Source of the DNA: Fasciola hepatica
Lineage: Eukaryota; Platyhelminthes; Trematoda; Plagiorchiida; Fasciolidae
Length of the DNA: 64,000 nucleotides
Direction: 5' to 3'
NCBI GenBank assembly: GCA_948099385.1
Contig: CANUEZ040000031.1
Span: 3,031,001 to 3,095,000 of the forward strand
Shown here: one piece after another, positions 10,632-21,690 of the stretch
Layout: each line of letters starts with the position of its first letter
Position numbering within the stretch: the stretch's first letter is position 1
Program-made: the position numbers and the translations under genes
Notes under the pieces: model-generated
What the model was told of the DNA's origin: nothing
Seen by the model: the letters and a program-made list of their open reading frames with translations, nothing else
Databases searched by the model: none

Positions 10632-13270
10632 TGTTATTCCTTTATTGATAGAAGCTCACCTATACGTATCTCTCTTTTCCCAGGCCATAACTCAGTGGTT
10701 TCATCGTCCTTTTTCTTGTACTCCTCAGTCAACTGCATTAACCTCGTTTATTAACCAATACTCTTCGATCAGCGTATTTGCTTATGGCATGTTGGGACCT
10801 CATTCCACCCAGCAAACATGTGCTTCTGACCGCTCATGACTCCACGCAAAACCTCACCTCAGCTCCGAGCACTTCCTTTACTTTTCGTAATCTCTGGCGC
10901 CTTCACCTACAGCCAGGTCAATAACCAGACTGCTGTCCTCCTTAATTCCCTTTCCCAGTCCTGACCACACCCTCATCTATTGCTTCATTTTTGGTCCTCA
11001 GCTATGCCCCTTTTCTCTTTTGACACCTATCAGCCTGACCATTTCGCACTCTGGCTAAGTCTGCGCTCAATATCCCCATCATATACCAACTGTCCTACAA
11101 AACTACCGCAGTCTACGCCCGTTAAACCCTCATAGATCGGCCCACAGGCCGTCAAGTACCATTATCAGTCTAATATCCATTAGGCTGTTAATAAATACCG
11201 TCGGCTTGAACATTCTCAAGACTGCCGCATTCCTCATCCCTTATAGAATACAGTGGTTACCTGGGTACCCCTTCAACCAAATTGACGTTACCCCCGGATT
11301 ACCTCACGGACTAAACGGTTTAATCCATCGGATTGACCATGGATAAACCTACACTCACACCAGCTGACGCTTTATATGGAGCACCTTGCATGGTTGACCA
11401 GTGATCACAATCCCATAGTCAGGGTTACAAGCCATCACGAATGTCTCACCGGACTGCCGGATGGATTCCTGACACTGTCCATCACCTCACACGCCACCAA
11501 CATCTACTTCCCGTGCTCCACACAAAAAGTTCAATTGATCCTGCTTTGCAGCACCGAGAACAATGACTGGAATCTGGCACTCGCCATTGCGTTTCACACC
11601 TACTCTCCCCAATTTGTCAGCCTAGTCCTTTTTCCTGCTACCCTTGTCAAGCACTACCAGCCATCGACGGCAACTAACTTCTTTAGGAAACAAAACACCA
11701 ACCACTTGGTCATTCATTCTTGCATCATGTTTGCAGGAAATCTCACTTTCACTCTCTTTCAACTTCCTCTGTTCCCTCGGGTCTGGTCTCTCCCACTCAC
11801 CGCTGTCTTTCTTCCTCTTCACCGCCTGTGAATATTTGCTTGGTTGCATCAGCAGCGTTTGTCTCCAACAGTGTTTCCCCGACGACTTCTCTTAGAAATT
11901 CCCCGTTCTGTGTTCATTCATCATTCATGCTCCTCAAAAGCACACTGCCTTCCTTTTGAAGATTTCTGCCTCCATGTTAATTTTCATATAACATCAAAAT
12001 CGCCAGTACATAAAGGCCAATCTGATTATCCCATTCGATTTACTTGTATTTGTATCAGAGGCTCCCTCCACAATGAGTTCTTCATTGTCGGATCAGTCGT
12101 CTCTGCATCCCGCAGGCATCCCTGATCACACTTAGATAACACCACGTCGACTGCACCTTTAACCTTCTTTTGGTAACACTCTCACCATGTCCTCGGTATT
12201 GACTACTCAAGTACCCAGTTGGTGCATTACCGTGTCTCTGTCTACAATTCCCGACCCTTCTTTGAACCTCTTTTCCTATTCCAGGTGCTCTCTCTATTTT
12301 CTTTGACTGCACATCAAACTGCGTAGATCGCCTTGATCCATTATTGACTACCGGATCCGTCATAGACAGTTATCGGCATCCATAAGGCGAGTCGTGTAGT
12401 TTTCCTGCCTCAACTTCCTGTCCATATTGTAATGTCCGACACCAGTTACTTTATGGGTTCTTGTAAACACTGCAGCTTTACTCTTCTTCAGTATCATTTC
12501 TTCTGCACTCCCACGTCAAACCGGCTAAACACAACGTCCTCGTCCAGGATTCGAAACTTATCTACATGCCCCACGTCGACCCTCTCCGCCTTAGTTCGCT
12601 TAAACACTGTCCAATTTTATAGTTCTATTACTGCAATTAGGTGAATCTTCAACTTCAAATATTGCGATAACCTCACGCTGCTTTGTATCGCTGTATTCCC
12701 TGATCAAACCTTGTGCACCTTTCTTGACTACGACCAGGAAATATGGCATTAATAATTAATAATTATTAATCTGCCTTCGCCGGTCCTTCACCTGACCCTC
12801 TGGATGTTGAAGTTAGGGTCTCTCTCCCTGACCAGCCTATCCGTCTTAACCTTATGCTGGTTGTTCTGAAGGCTTTTTTCAATCATTATAAAGACTCCAT
12901 ATCTCAGGAGCCACCCAGTCTAGACTCTGGACATTCATCGCCTTTTGTTAACCCGACCATTTCAGTCGTACTTTGGTCCCTTTTCTGTTCAACTCCCAAA
13001 CTTCACCCACCTATATCTGGACCAGTTAGATCACACAATTCCACCCTAACTCTTGGATTAAAGGGGCAATAACTTGAATTCATCAATGGGCCCGTTTAAA
13101 CTCACTCCGCTACCAGCCGACGTCAATAACTTCATTTCACACTCATCCACATGATTTATTCCACCCCTTAGCGTGATCACGGAATATTTTTCAATGTCAT
13201 CGTCCGCCACCATTTGGTTATGCATCTGGCATGCCTCCAGGCTCTTCGAAATAAACCACTATTGTTTTTG
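10632..13270 (+). mobile_element. 3'-UTR-like part of a rightward CR1 copy
   Basis: Pyrimidine-rich plus strand with many CT runs, as in the 3' UTR at 58522-61750. It ends with the family signature at 13214-13265 ('tatgcatctggcatgcctcc', then 'cttcgaaataaacca', then 'ctattg'). No reverse transcriptase or endonuclease motif is present, so the copy would be 5'-truncated. The left end coincides with the edge of the palindrome. The 151-codon frame at 11376-11831 lacks any motif and is probably chance in a low-stop strand. An AT-rich palindromic patch lies at 12746-12770. Confidence 0.5.
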
Positions 13271-13540
13271 CGGGCAGTTATCGTTGCACACGTTTTTACC
13301 AAGTTTATTATTTAACCTAGTGCTGACTACCTAGCGAGGTGGCCACTTGACCGTTGCTCCAGCGAAAGTTCTCAAGCACTCTCTCAGATGCACGCCTTAA
13401 AATGCCTCTCTCGATGACCTACTCGTTCCCACGGTTCAAGGAAATTGCCGCTCCGGTGGATTTTTTTCTACAGCGCCAACAATTACTGTTAATACTAATA
13501 GTATCACCAGTAACGGCTATAGCGGCAATATTACTAATGG

Positions 13541-14067
13541 TATATTTCTCGACCGTGGCCTAGAGACACGCATGAAAGCACGATCAGAGTTTACAATATT
13601 ACTCCAGAAAATGAAATATCTGCCAATTGTAAAATTGGAGCCCCATACTGTGGCAACGTAGGAATGAGGCGAGGGAGAGTTTAAATGAGGTAAAGTGACA
13701 GCGGAATACACGGTAAGCGTGGTTCAGTTTTGGGTCATCTGGGACAATGATAAAAAATCGGCCGAGCCTAAGACGTGCGTTGTCTTGTTAAGCAGAAAAT
13801 GCAATATTCACACGGATGACGCAAGGAATTTGTCAGGGATGCATACCCCAGTTCCTTCAAAAAGTTTATTGGTGATGAAGCATGGAGACAGGTGGGAATT
13901 TCATGAAGGTGCACGGGTGAACACTGATTTTCATAGATTTGTGGATATAAAAAGGAGTAGTAACCCATAAACAGGTGAGATAATTTTCATGAGAAGTAGT
14001 GAGTATCATCTCACGTCAAGAATTCGCAGCTGGTGGAAGAAAAAGGGAGCTCCAAAGGGGAGTAATC
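13541..14067 (-). mobile_element. CR1 3'-end copy, duplicate of 29114-29640
   Basis: 527 bases match 29114-29640 with a constant offset of 15573 and about nine substitutions (about 98%). On the minus strand the copy ends with 'gatcgtgctttcatgcgtgt', then 'cgagaaatata', then an ATT/ACT-rich tail in 13480-13540. Flanks on the left differ completely from those of the partner. On the right the match drops abruptly to weak similarity at about 14067. Frames of 64-91 codons are shared by both copies but contain no domain. Confidence 0.85.
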
Positions 14068-14850
14068 AATGGTAGGAATGCCATATGCACGAGGGACACA
14101 ATAAAGCAAGAATGAATGGAGAAAACCCCTTTGGCTTAAACTTCGTGAAGCGACAATATATATTTTTGCTCAGTTTTCTGTAGCTTTTTCGCATCTGTAC
14201 TGGGTTTTTAGGCGGGTTTGTCCACGGTTTGGGTCCGCGTTTTCATCATGGGAAGGATGAGAACGCCATCTAATCGGGACAGTTTGTTATATAATCAGGG
14301 AGTCTTGCGCGTGGTTTGACTGGCTTTGACATCGAGAAAGCCATGTTGTAAGAAGTTCTTAGTAAGCTTCAGAGAAGTATATGCAGCAATATTAGGACTT
14401 CGCGCGGATGAAAATTGGAAACCAGATCGTATTCGCTGCAGACAGCCATAAGCGCGTTTGTTTAGGGTCAGAGGAGGAGATAAGCTTTTTGAGAGATATA
14501 TAACACCCAAATAACACGATGGGTGAGTGGTTTTAGGTTTAAAATGGAAAGGTTGCAGTCTAAAAAGTGTTACAGCTATGGGGTAACGTCAGCGAAATAG
14601 CAGATAGAAGTGCAGGTTTGTAAATGGGGCAATTGGGTCTTGGTGGCGTGAAAAGTTATAGATTTTAATAAAAGGTGTGAAGGTAATGGTATATTCCTCG
14701 CAAATGGACGAGATGCGTGCAACAAGCATGATAAGAGTTTACAGTTTATGCAACTATACAGAAGTGGGCTAGTGGGCGTCGATAAAAAACCAGAGTTAAA
14801 AATAGGTCAAATTAGATTTGCCAACCGCCAATATAAGTTTAGAAAGATTT
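14068..14850 (-). repeat. Leftward dispersed repeat (contains 14270-14695 partner of 116-545)
   Basis: 14270-14695 aligns with 116-545 (see that entry). 14068-14270 shows weak similarity to 29641-29720. The stretch 14700-14850 is AT-rich with no recognisable gene. It could be intron or downstream DNA of the gene at 14853-15815. Confidence 0.5.
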
Positions 14851-14852
14851 AC

Positions 14853-15815
14853 CAAGCAAAACTGTGAGTTAAGGTCATTGTAGAAAAATGCACTCGTTGG
14901 GGTCCGCTGACCAGAATGTCAAGTATTGCGAAAAATTGGGGTGGAAAATGGCAGAAATTCCTCGATAAAGAGGTGAAACCAAACAAATCATGATCGGTAA
15001 TTGATCTCAGGATAACTGCAGTCAAAATCCCATCAAATTCAAAACTGGTAAGAGAGATAGTATACAAAACTACTTTATTGTTTTCCACTCGCAGGATTAC
15101 CGATTTTTGTTCTTTGGAAAGTAAAAGGATATGACCATTGAGAAAAGTCACGCGGGGCTTTGTGGAATGATTCAAGGAAAATCCCGTTGGATTCTGTGAA
15201 GCTGAACTGAGCATCAAGCTGCAACGCGTGTATATGGTAGACAAGTTGAAGGGTGTCAATGGATAACAGCTTTTCATGTATTTCGAAAAGTGCCTGCAAA
15301 GGTGTGTTAGCAGAACGACAATAAAAAGTAAGTTCCATTTACCTTGATTTTGCATGATATTTTTGCTATCGAACTGCGTACAGGGTTAAACGCCAAGTAA
15401 TTTAGTGAGTACCATCCGAGGGAGATGAAAGTGTCTTTGCAGCTTATTGAGCGCCTGGATAATTTAGAAATTCCCTTGGTGGTCGAAGTTTATGCAGATC
15501 CAAAGGACCGAACCAACCTGGAAGAAAATCCAAAGACATGCAGCAGTCTGGGTGGGTTCCAGTTGTGGTTAACTGGTTAACGTTGTGAAGTTCTTCAAAA
15601 ACCAAATCCAATTTCATAAGCCCTGTGCTGCTTGATGTGAGGGTCAATATTACGGAATACTTAAAAAAATACAAAATACTAATCTACCTTCTTCTTAAAC
15701 GCTGATGGACGGTCGAGTGAATTAACTTCCAGTAGCATTTTATTCCAAGCTGAGTAGAAGTTAGACATTACGTTGTTCCCAGAAATTGGGACGGACACAG
15801 AAAAACCGCTTTGCC
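14853..15815 (-). CDS. Compact multi-exon host gene fragment, product unknown
   Basis: Five candidate exons on the minus strand join with matching phases and canonical GT/AG ends. A is 15688-15815, B 15514-15659, C 15343-15373, D 15101-15293 and E 14853-15015. Introns are 28, 140, 49 and 85 bp. The joined frame is about 220 codons without a stop. Exon A reads through SNFYSAWNKMLLEV, B through LDLVFEELHNVNQL, D through LLSIDTLQLVYHIHALQLD and E through FPPQFFAILDIL. A begins after an AG in phase 1 and E ends at TG|gtaaat in phase 2, so more exons must lie outside. I do not recognise the family. The FPPQFF region faintly recalls the C-terminal part of Integrator subunit 7, but I would not rely on this. 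The stretch is single-copy in the window, unlike its neighbours. Donor B and mini-exon C are the weakest parts. Confidence 0.55.
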
Positions 15816-15862
15816 CTAATGATTACCGAAAGTCAGTGGGTAAACGGAGTTAACTGATAGTT

Positions 15863-17172
15863 GCATATTTCTTTACCGTGGTCAGGGCACATGCACAAGG
15901 CAAGATCAGAAAATACAGCAGTACATAACAATGTGAGGTATTCACAATTTTTAAATTCAAGAATCACACAGTAACCGAAATAGAACAGTAAATTCGTGTA
16001 GTGTTTGAGTGAACTGAAGCGGTAATGGTTAAAGCGGGAGTTATTAACCGGTTTCGAATTCGGAGAGGGCGGTGGGGATAGCTGGACAAACGTGGGAATT
16101 CTGGTATAAGCGACACTGGAGAATGATGAAATGTGCGGTGGTTGCAAGGATCATAAAACAATCGGCGTCGGATATCACAGCATGGACAGCAAGTTGGGGC
16201 AGGAATAATACACGACACGCATTATGGGTGCGGAAAACTGGCAGCGACGGTCCACGGCACCCAGAAGAGGACACCAGGGTGTGCCAACTGGATAGTTGGA
16301 TGGTTACTAACGAGTAACCGGGCGGAAGAGTTACCAAAGAACAAAACTAAAAGTAAAGTCCGCATGGTATTATCAACGTGCAATCAGAGATGTCAGCGGA
16401 ATATGGAAGATTGATCCAGCATTGGATAACTAATTGTGGGGGGGAGCATGTGAAGTAAATGCAATTGAGTCAAATGTGATAATGAGACAGACCTTTTGTG
16501 CGGGTGATTTCAGTGTCATATGGAACTTCACATGAAAGCGGAAAACTTCACAAGGAATGCAGTGAACTTTTGAAGAGCACGAGTGGTGTATGGACGCAGA
16601 AGGAGCTTCCAAAGAGGAGCCGTCGAAGAAACAGACTAGTGGAGGCAAACACTACCGATACGGCTAGGCAGAAGTTGGAAGTGTACAGATAAACATTTTG
16701 TATATGTGACAAGAGAATTATTAGCCGAATTCTCGTTGGCTACAGATGGCTGATATTCCGTTTCATAAAGACCTTGGTTGCAGGTGATGGTAGGTAGAAT
16801 GGTGAAGGTAGCGGGCGATAAGGGGCTAGTTTGAAGAAGTGGACAGAATAGGTCGGGAATGCAGCGGCGAGTGCTGGGTTCCGGTCATTGGTTTCGTACT
16901 GCGACGCGGAATGAATTGCGCTGTTGGAACGGAGTACTGGAAATGGACGTTGAGCAGGTGTGGGGTGATGATTGGTGTCAGGAATCAGCTCTGCGATCCG
17001 GTGAGACTTTCATGAGTGTTTGTTACTCCGGCTATAGGATTATGGTCAGCCGTGTACTGTGCCCCTTATAACGTCAGCAGGCGGGAGTATAGGTTTAAAC
17101 CACTGTCAATCCGATTGACAAAATCGTCTAGTCCGGGAGTAACGTCCAGTTGGCCGATGGCTACCAAAGTAA
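15863..17172 (-). repeat. 3'-UTR segment, copy 1 of 99% duplicate
   Basis: Matches 36161-37470 at a constant offset of 20298 with roughly ten substitutions in 1310 bases. This copy continues beyond 17172 into family-typical sequence ('ctggaagagatcaggagtgc', also seen near 44975-45010), so it is the longer one. The partner stops there. Confidence 0.93.
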
Positions 17173-18094
17173 CCATTGCGATCTGGAAGAGATCAGGAGT
17201 GCGGCAGTCTGGAGAGTGTTCCAGCTGTGGGTCATGGTTATCTTTTCAATGGAAACCAGACAATGAACATTTTGTTTTTTCTGAACCATGAATTGCCATT
17301 TGGCTAGTGGGCCGGTCTATTAGGGATTCCTGGACGTAGACTGGTAGTTTTCTATGGTAGTTTGGTGATAGAAGAGATTTAGGGAGATATTAGTTAGGTC
17401 GTGAATGAGGAGAGGGTATCCATTTGGGAACCAGGAAAAAACAGTAGTAGAGGGTATGATCTGGAAGAGGAGTAGGAAGATAGCAATTTGGTCGGTTCAC
17501 CAGCTGTAGTCGGGGAAAGCCAACGGTGAGAAAGGAGAAAAACACTCAGTGTTAAGCTGAGGTTTTATCATGCGAAAGTAAAATGTGCTGGTATTCAGTG
17601 GGGTCAGGAGAAATCAGAGGTATACGGATTCCCGTTGGAATGGGGTATTAACTTACCATGAGCGTATGTGCAGAGAAGTAGGGCCTAGTTACTTAGGAAT
17701 AGTTGTCTGTGTGGCAAGACTCCGGTATACGAGAAAGGCGCAAGAAAAGCAGGATGAGATGGCTTTATACTAGCCTGAGACAGAGGAATTAAGTGAAGGT
17801 GGGCACACACCACTAAAGGACAAAAAGGTTATTTTTATTAATATATTTACATAAACTATGGTGGTAAGTGACACGATCTAATGGGGAGGGAGGAGAAAAT
17901 TGAGCAAGGCTTACTCAGTGTACATAAATATATATTTATATACATATATATGCATATATAAACATATATATCTGTATACGTGGGTGCGATCACGAGACGG
18001 GTCCCGAGAAGGCGGTTGGACGCAAAAGACTGTAACACATTGTGGTTCAATACTAATTAAGTGAAGACGAGCACCTATCGCTAAGGGACAAAAC
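17173..18094 (-). repeat. Remaining 3' UTR of CR1 no. 1, with AT microsatellite and internal direct repeat
   Basis: 17173-17290 resembles 44960-45060. 17921-17973 is a TA-rich microsatellite in the place where other copies have AT tracts. A diverged direct repeat of about 60 bases starts attaagtgaag at 17788 and again at 18056. The second copy abuts the point where the reverse transcriptase stops, so the repeat may mark the deletion that removed its C-terminal part. Confidence 0.7.
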
Positions 18095-19205
18095 GGGTTT
18101 TTAATATATGTATAAAAGTATAGACCAGTTTCATGTCGTCAGCGAAGAGGAATGTTGTGCCATGGCGCACTGCTTGGAAGACGTCATTTATGCACATAAT
18201 TGGTAAGACAGGACCCGGAACACTACCCTATACAACCCCGCTAGTAATTCGTTTGGGCCGAAAAGATGCCCCGTTGACGACGGTGGATTGAGAACGTTCG
18301 GAGAGGTAAGATGATAGCCAAGACAGGGGGGTCAGCGACTCCGAAGGATGTAATTTTTGGCAGTTGCCAGCTTCTGATACATGGTCGAATGCTTTAGTCA
18401 TGTCGAGGAAGATGACAATGACCGACTTGTTGCTGTCTGCTTGAGAAATGATTAAATTGAGGAAGTCCATTTGACACATGAGGCACGAACGAGACTTGGG
18501 GAACCCATGCTGAGCTGGGTTGACAAGGTTTCGAGAAGTCAGGAAATTCGCAAGCTGGTCTTATGCAAACCTCTTTATGAGCCTGGAAACAATCGGAGTT
18601 TGGCTTATGGGGCGATAGTTCCCCAGATCATGCGGAGGCCCATTTCTGTGTTGTAGACTTATACAGGAAGCTTTCCATTGAGCCGCGTAGATTCCGGACG
18701 ACATGGATAATGGAAAGAGGTTCGGCAATAGGAGCACTAGGTCAGGTCCCCAAAGCCGGAATAAGACAGGTGGAAGGTCATCAGGCCCTGGATGATAGGA
18801 GGGTTTAGCGTTGGCTAGGAATTTCCTGATGTTGGCCGTGGTAAATTTTAAGTTTAGTATCGCGTCTTGTGTGAGCATCAGGTAGCAGAATGGTGGTGGG
18901 TTTGTGTCCATAATAAGAGCTGAGGCGAAATAGCAGTTGAATGCCTCAGCCACATCTTCTGACGAGTCAGGGTTGGTGCCATTTTGGATAAGAAATGGAA
19001 TATTGTTTCCATTGCAGCGAGAGTTTCCAGATTTTAGCAGTCCGTACAGAAGCATCACACTATGAGGCTGTTCTGGCGCGGTCCGTTTTTGCTTTTTGAG
19101 TTTATTCTCGGTTGCTGCGTAGAGATCACGGAGGAGTTGGCTTATTCCGGCTGTCAGAGAGAAATCTCGACTCCTGAGGAATGAGTTCCGGAGCTCATAA
19201 ATCAT
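18095..19205 (-). pseudogene. CR1 reverse transcriptase, C-terminus deleted
   Basis: Reverse transcriptase copies the element RNA at the nicked target. The minus-strand order is: an N-terminal fingers segment at 18561-19205 with NYRPIS and PGPDDLPP; a palm segment at 18228-18479 with FLDMTKAFDHV; then FADDMKLVYTF at 18132-18149, keeping both catalytic Asp residues. A stop replaces the Gln of the QGSV block at about 18225. Past the FADD box only about 15 codons remain; the thumb and connection are absent. Stretch 18456-18790 is about 97% identical to 48455-48789 although its flanks are near 80%. Confidence 0.9.
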
Positions 19206-19402
19206 TTGTCAAATTCTGTCAATTTTGTAGTCTTGGCTCTAATATATCTAACGGTGGGGGCAAGGCAAATTATGGAGGAAAGTAACTTGACATAGAACAC
19301 ATAAGCTGATTTTTGCGGATCGGATGTGAAGAAGAAGTCAGACCGGTCAGTGCCTAGGAGGGAAGTAGGCAGCTGGGCCCCGTTAGTCAGTCTATAGGTG
19401 TT
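19206..19402 (-). other. Endonuclease-RT linker of CR1 no. 1
   Basis: Matches 62450-62652 (for example 'tctgtcaattttg' and 'gtgttttagttttggattt'), the same linker in the fragment at the right edge. No open frame through it. Confidence 0.7.
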
Positions 19403-20090
19403 TTAGTTTTGGATTTCGATAACTTCAGGTAGGCATGATTCTTGTGTAACATTGAAGTGGCATACGATCATTTTGTGGTCACTACCGGGGAGGTTTTGTG
19501 TGACGGAGACGTTCACGTCACGGAGGCCACGAGTAAACACCATATCGAGGATATTGTTATGCCTTGTTGGAGTGGAGGCATGCTGTGTCCATCCTGCAAT
19601 GTGGATGTCCAGAAGAAAGTCGGATAAATAGGAGGGGACAGTCATTGTTTTCCAACAAATACCCGGAGTGTTAAAGTCTCCTGCTTTGATCCCCGGACCT
19701 AAAGACAGAGTAGAAATATACTCGAAAGCCCCAATGATATGCGGGAAATCAGAGTAGTTAGAAGTAGGTGCTCGGTAGACGCGCCCAATATGCAACACTT
19801 CTCCAGGAACGGGACGGAGAGCCAAAGCGAGTCGGGAAGGCAGTCAAGCACTGGGTGGTGGAGGAGGGCGGTAGTACATTTATGTTTAATGTATGCAACA
19901 GAACCACCGCCTCGGAGGTTCACTCTACTTACTCGAAAGGAGTTATAGCCTACCAACGAGATAACGTCAGTTGAGATGTAATCGGCTAACCATGTTTCTG
20001 TAACCAGAACAACGTCGAAGCTAGAAGCAAGTACGTGTTTCCTCAAATGATTAAGTTTGTTCAACAGCGAACGAGAATTCAGCAGTGGGA
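19403..20090 (-). pseudogene. CR1 apurinic-type endonuclease
   Basis: EEP-fold endonuclease that nicks target DNA. The N-terminal part at about 19830-20090 reads NSRSLLNKLNHLRKH then VLVTETWL, the usual catalytic Glu region. It continues with FRVSRVNLRGGGSVAY. The C-terminal part at 19403-19825 lies in another frame with GDFNTPGICW, STPTRHNNILDMVFT and LPGSDHKMIVCHF, the Asp-His catalytic end. One frameshift near 19820 breaks it. The nearest relative in the window is 62653-63260. Confidence 0.9.
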
Positions 20091-20940
20091 TTGAAACTCT
20101 GTCTGCATCCTTGAGGTAACAAGGCTTTAGGGCTCCACGTGAGAGCAGCGGAAGGCTATTGGGGCCGAGTATGCTTCCGGCAGCCGGGTTGTCAGCCTGG
20201 AGGGTGTCGCCAGAGGGAGTTGTAACTGGGCTTGGGGGATTGGCAGGTGGGTTACAAGGTAGTGGCTTGTAGGGTACTGTGTCGTCGCCTATATGGGAGG
20301 CCTGGTTGGAGGGTGTCAACTCTATGGGGACATCAGTAGGGTGACTGCCGCAGGGTGTAAGTTGGGTGAGAAACTCTGGAAGACTAATGGGGAGCAGCAT
20401 TGGATACGGCGGCGGGTGAGTAGCTCCGCGCAAGTAGTCACAATTATTTTGGCACTACTGTATCTTCCATGCTGTTCAGAACTCGGTGCTCAAACAAAGT
20501 TGCGACAAGACCTTCAACAGATCTGGTTTGATCAATTACTACCGGAGGCTATGTAACCTATCGCAGCAGTGTCCTCAGTGGGGGTAATAGCAGACAACCC
20601 TCCTTCAGTTACTAAAGTGAAATCATAATCTCCTGTGAGGGCCATGGAAAGCACTGAGTGCATTTTGTTTGGTACTGATAGAGCTTTTTCTAATATCAAA
20701 GATAGTGGCCCAGGTTGGAGTTCATTATTGTGAACACTGACACAGGCCCCATTGAATGCATAACCATCGCGTAATTGCAGTGCGGAAGATGGAGGTCGAG
20801 TCGGTGGTGAAGATGGACTTGTATGAGATAAAGTTGAAGGTGATAGAATGTCAAACTGGGCGGTATCCTCCAAATTGCCGAGGAAGTTCTTATTTGAAAA
20901 GTTTAAAGCTCTAGGTGGTGGCAAAGGAGGTGCTTCCGGA
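20091..20940 (-). pseudogene. CR1 ORF1 tail / linker remnant
   Basis: Low-complexity Pro/Ser/Thr-rich frames at 20091-20433 and 20532-20924 upstream of the endonuclease. The stretch with SNQASHIGDDTVPYKPLPCN has a close counterpart in the fragment at 63187-63510 (NQASHDGDQTVPYKPLPCN). This shows that the region belongs to the element. No zinc finger or RRM-like core is visible. Confidence 0.65.
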
Positions 20941-21483
20941 GGTAGGGGCCACTGAGGTATAAAAGATCATACTTTTCCTGCAAGACTTTAAACAGTCGCT
21001 TTTCCGAGCAAGCACGCTATTGTGTGTGTAGTTCGCTCGTGAAAGGTCTCTATAAACAGGATTAATGATTACGAAATGAAGATCACTCTAGAAGTATCAG
21101 CAGGTATGACAATGAAAGGGAAAAATAAGATTGCTGTTCTGGCCTGCTGAAGAACTGGTCCCCATAGGGAAAACAACTTGGGGTGGGGGCTAGATAAGGG
21201 GGTAGAGGAATGTTTAGAAGTGAGAATGAGGGCATTTCAAATGGGGAGGAGCGAGGTCGTGGTGAAACTCATGATTCCCCTGGGCATTTGAGGAAACTCG
21301 CCTTGGGAGTTATGCTTCTGCACGACAGTAGAGTTCATAGGTGGAAGTAGATGGATAAGCTGATGAAAGGAATCCGAAAACCGATTACTGTCGAGAGCCC
21401 CCCAAAAGGATGTCCCGGGTAGAACTTTTAATTTTTCAACAAAAAAGTCTTTTCACTCGGACACATTGGGTGGCCCTTTAACC
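20941..21483. other. Possible 5' end of CR1 no. 1; otherwise nothing seen
   Basis: Purine-rich plus strand, like the leftward elements. No open frame of note. It could hold the 5' UTR, but I cannot set the element's start. Confidence 0.35.
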
Positions 21484-21690
21484 AACGTGAACATATATGC
21501 AAGGTGTGCATAGAAAGGCACGGGGTCCAGTCTGCTATCACCCCAGTCAGTCTCGTGCGTAAAGATCAAAGGCTTTTCAAGCGGACTAGGGCTGTGTGGG
21601 GTGTCCCCTTAAGCTGGGTCAGGTCTGAGCTGATAGGAGACTCACACATGACGTAACCCGTAAAGAGCAGATGATCTAATTGGTACAAAG
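21484..21690 (-). repeat. CR1-type 3'-UTR module
   Basis: Aligned by eye with 1190-1340 and 29860-30010: 'gtccagt', 'atcacc(c)cagtcagtctcgtgcgt', then 'caaaggc'. It has no visible 3' end or coding part next to it, so it is an isolated fragment. Confidence 0.5.

Larger units (their letters stand above)
15849..20940 (-). mobile_element. CR1-type non-LTR retrotransposon no. 1, decayed
   Basis: In minus-strand order: ORF1/linker remnant (20440-20940), endonuclease (19403-20090), reverse transcriptase (18095-19205), 3' UTR with AT microsatellite, and 3' end at about 15863. The 3' end lies only about 35 bp from exon A of the gene at 14853-15815, and the element has the same orientation. It therefore probably sits in an intron or just upstream. 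The C-terminal part of the reverse transcriptase after the FADD box is missing. The coding frames are broken by stops and shifts. Confidence 0.85.

Noticed and set aside
11376..11831. 151-codon plus-strand frame as a gene
   Set aside because: No motif, no partner elsewhere, and it lies in pyrimidine-rich 3'-UTR-like DNA where stops are rare.
116..14695. CRISPR array or other regularly spaced repeats
   Set aside because: No short repeats with regular unique spacers exist; the repeats are dispersed retroelement pieces in a eukaryotic context.
14849..15355. 168-codon minus-strand frame as a single-exon gene
   Set aside because: It changes sense relative to the protein-like frame in 15101-15293 and crosses three candidate introns; the spliced model explains the region better.
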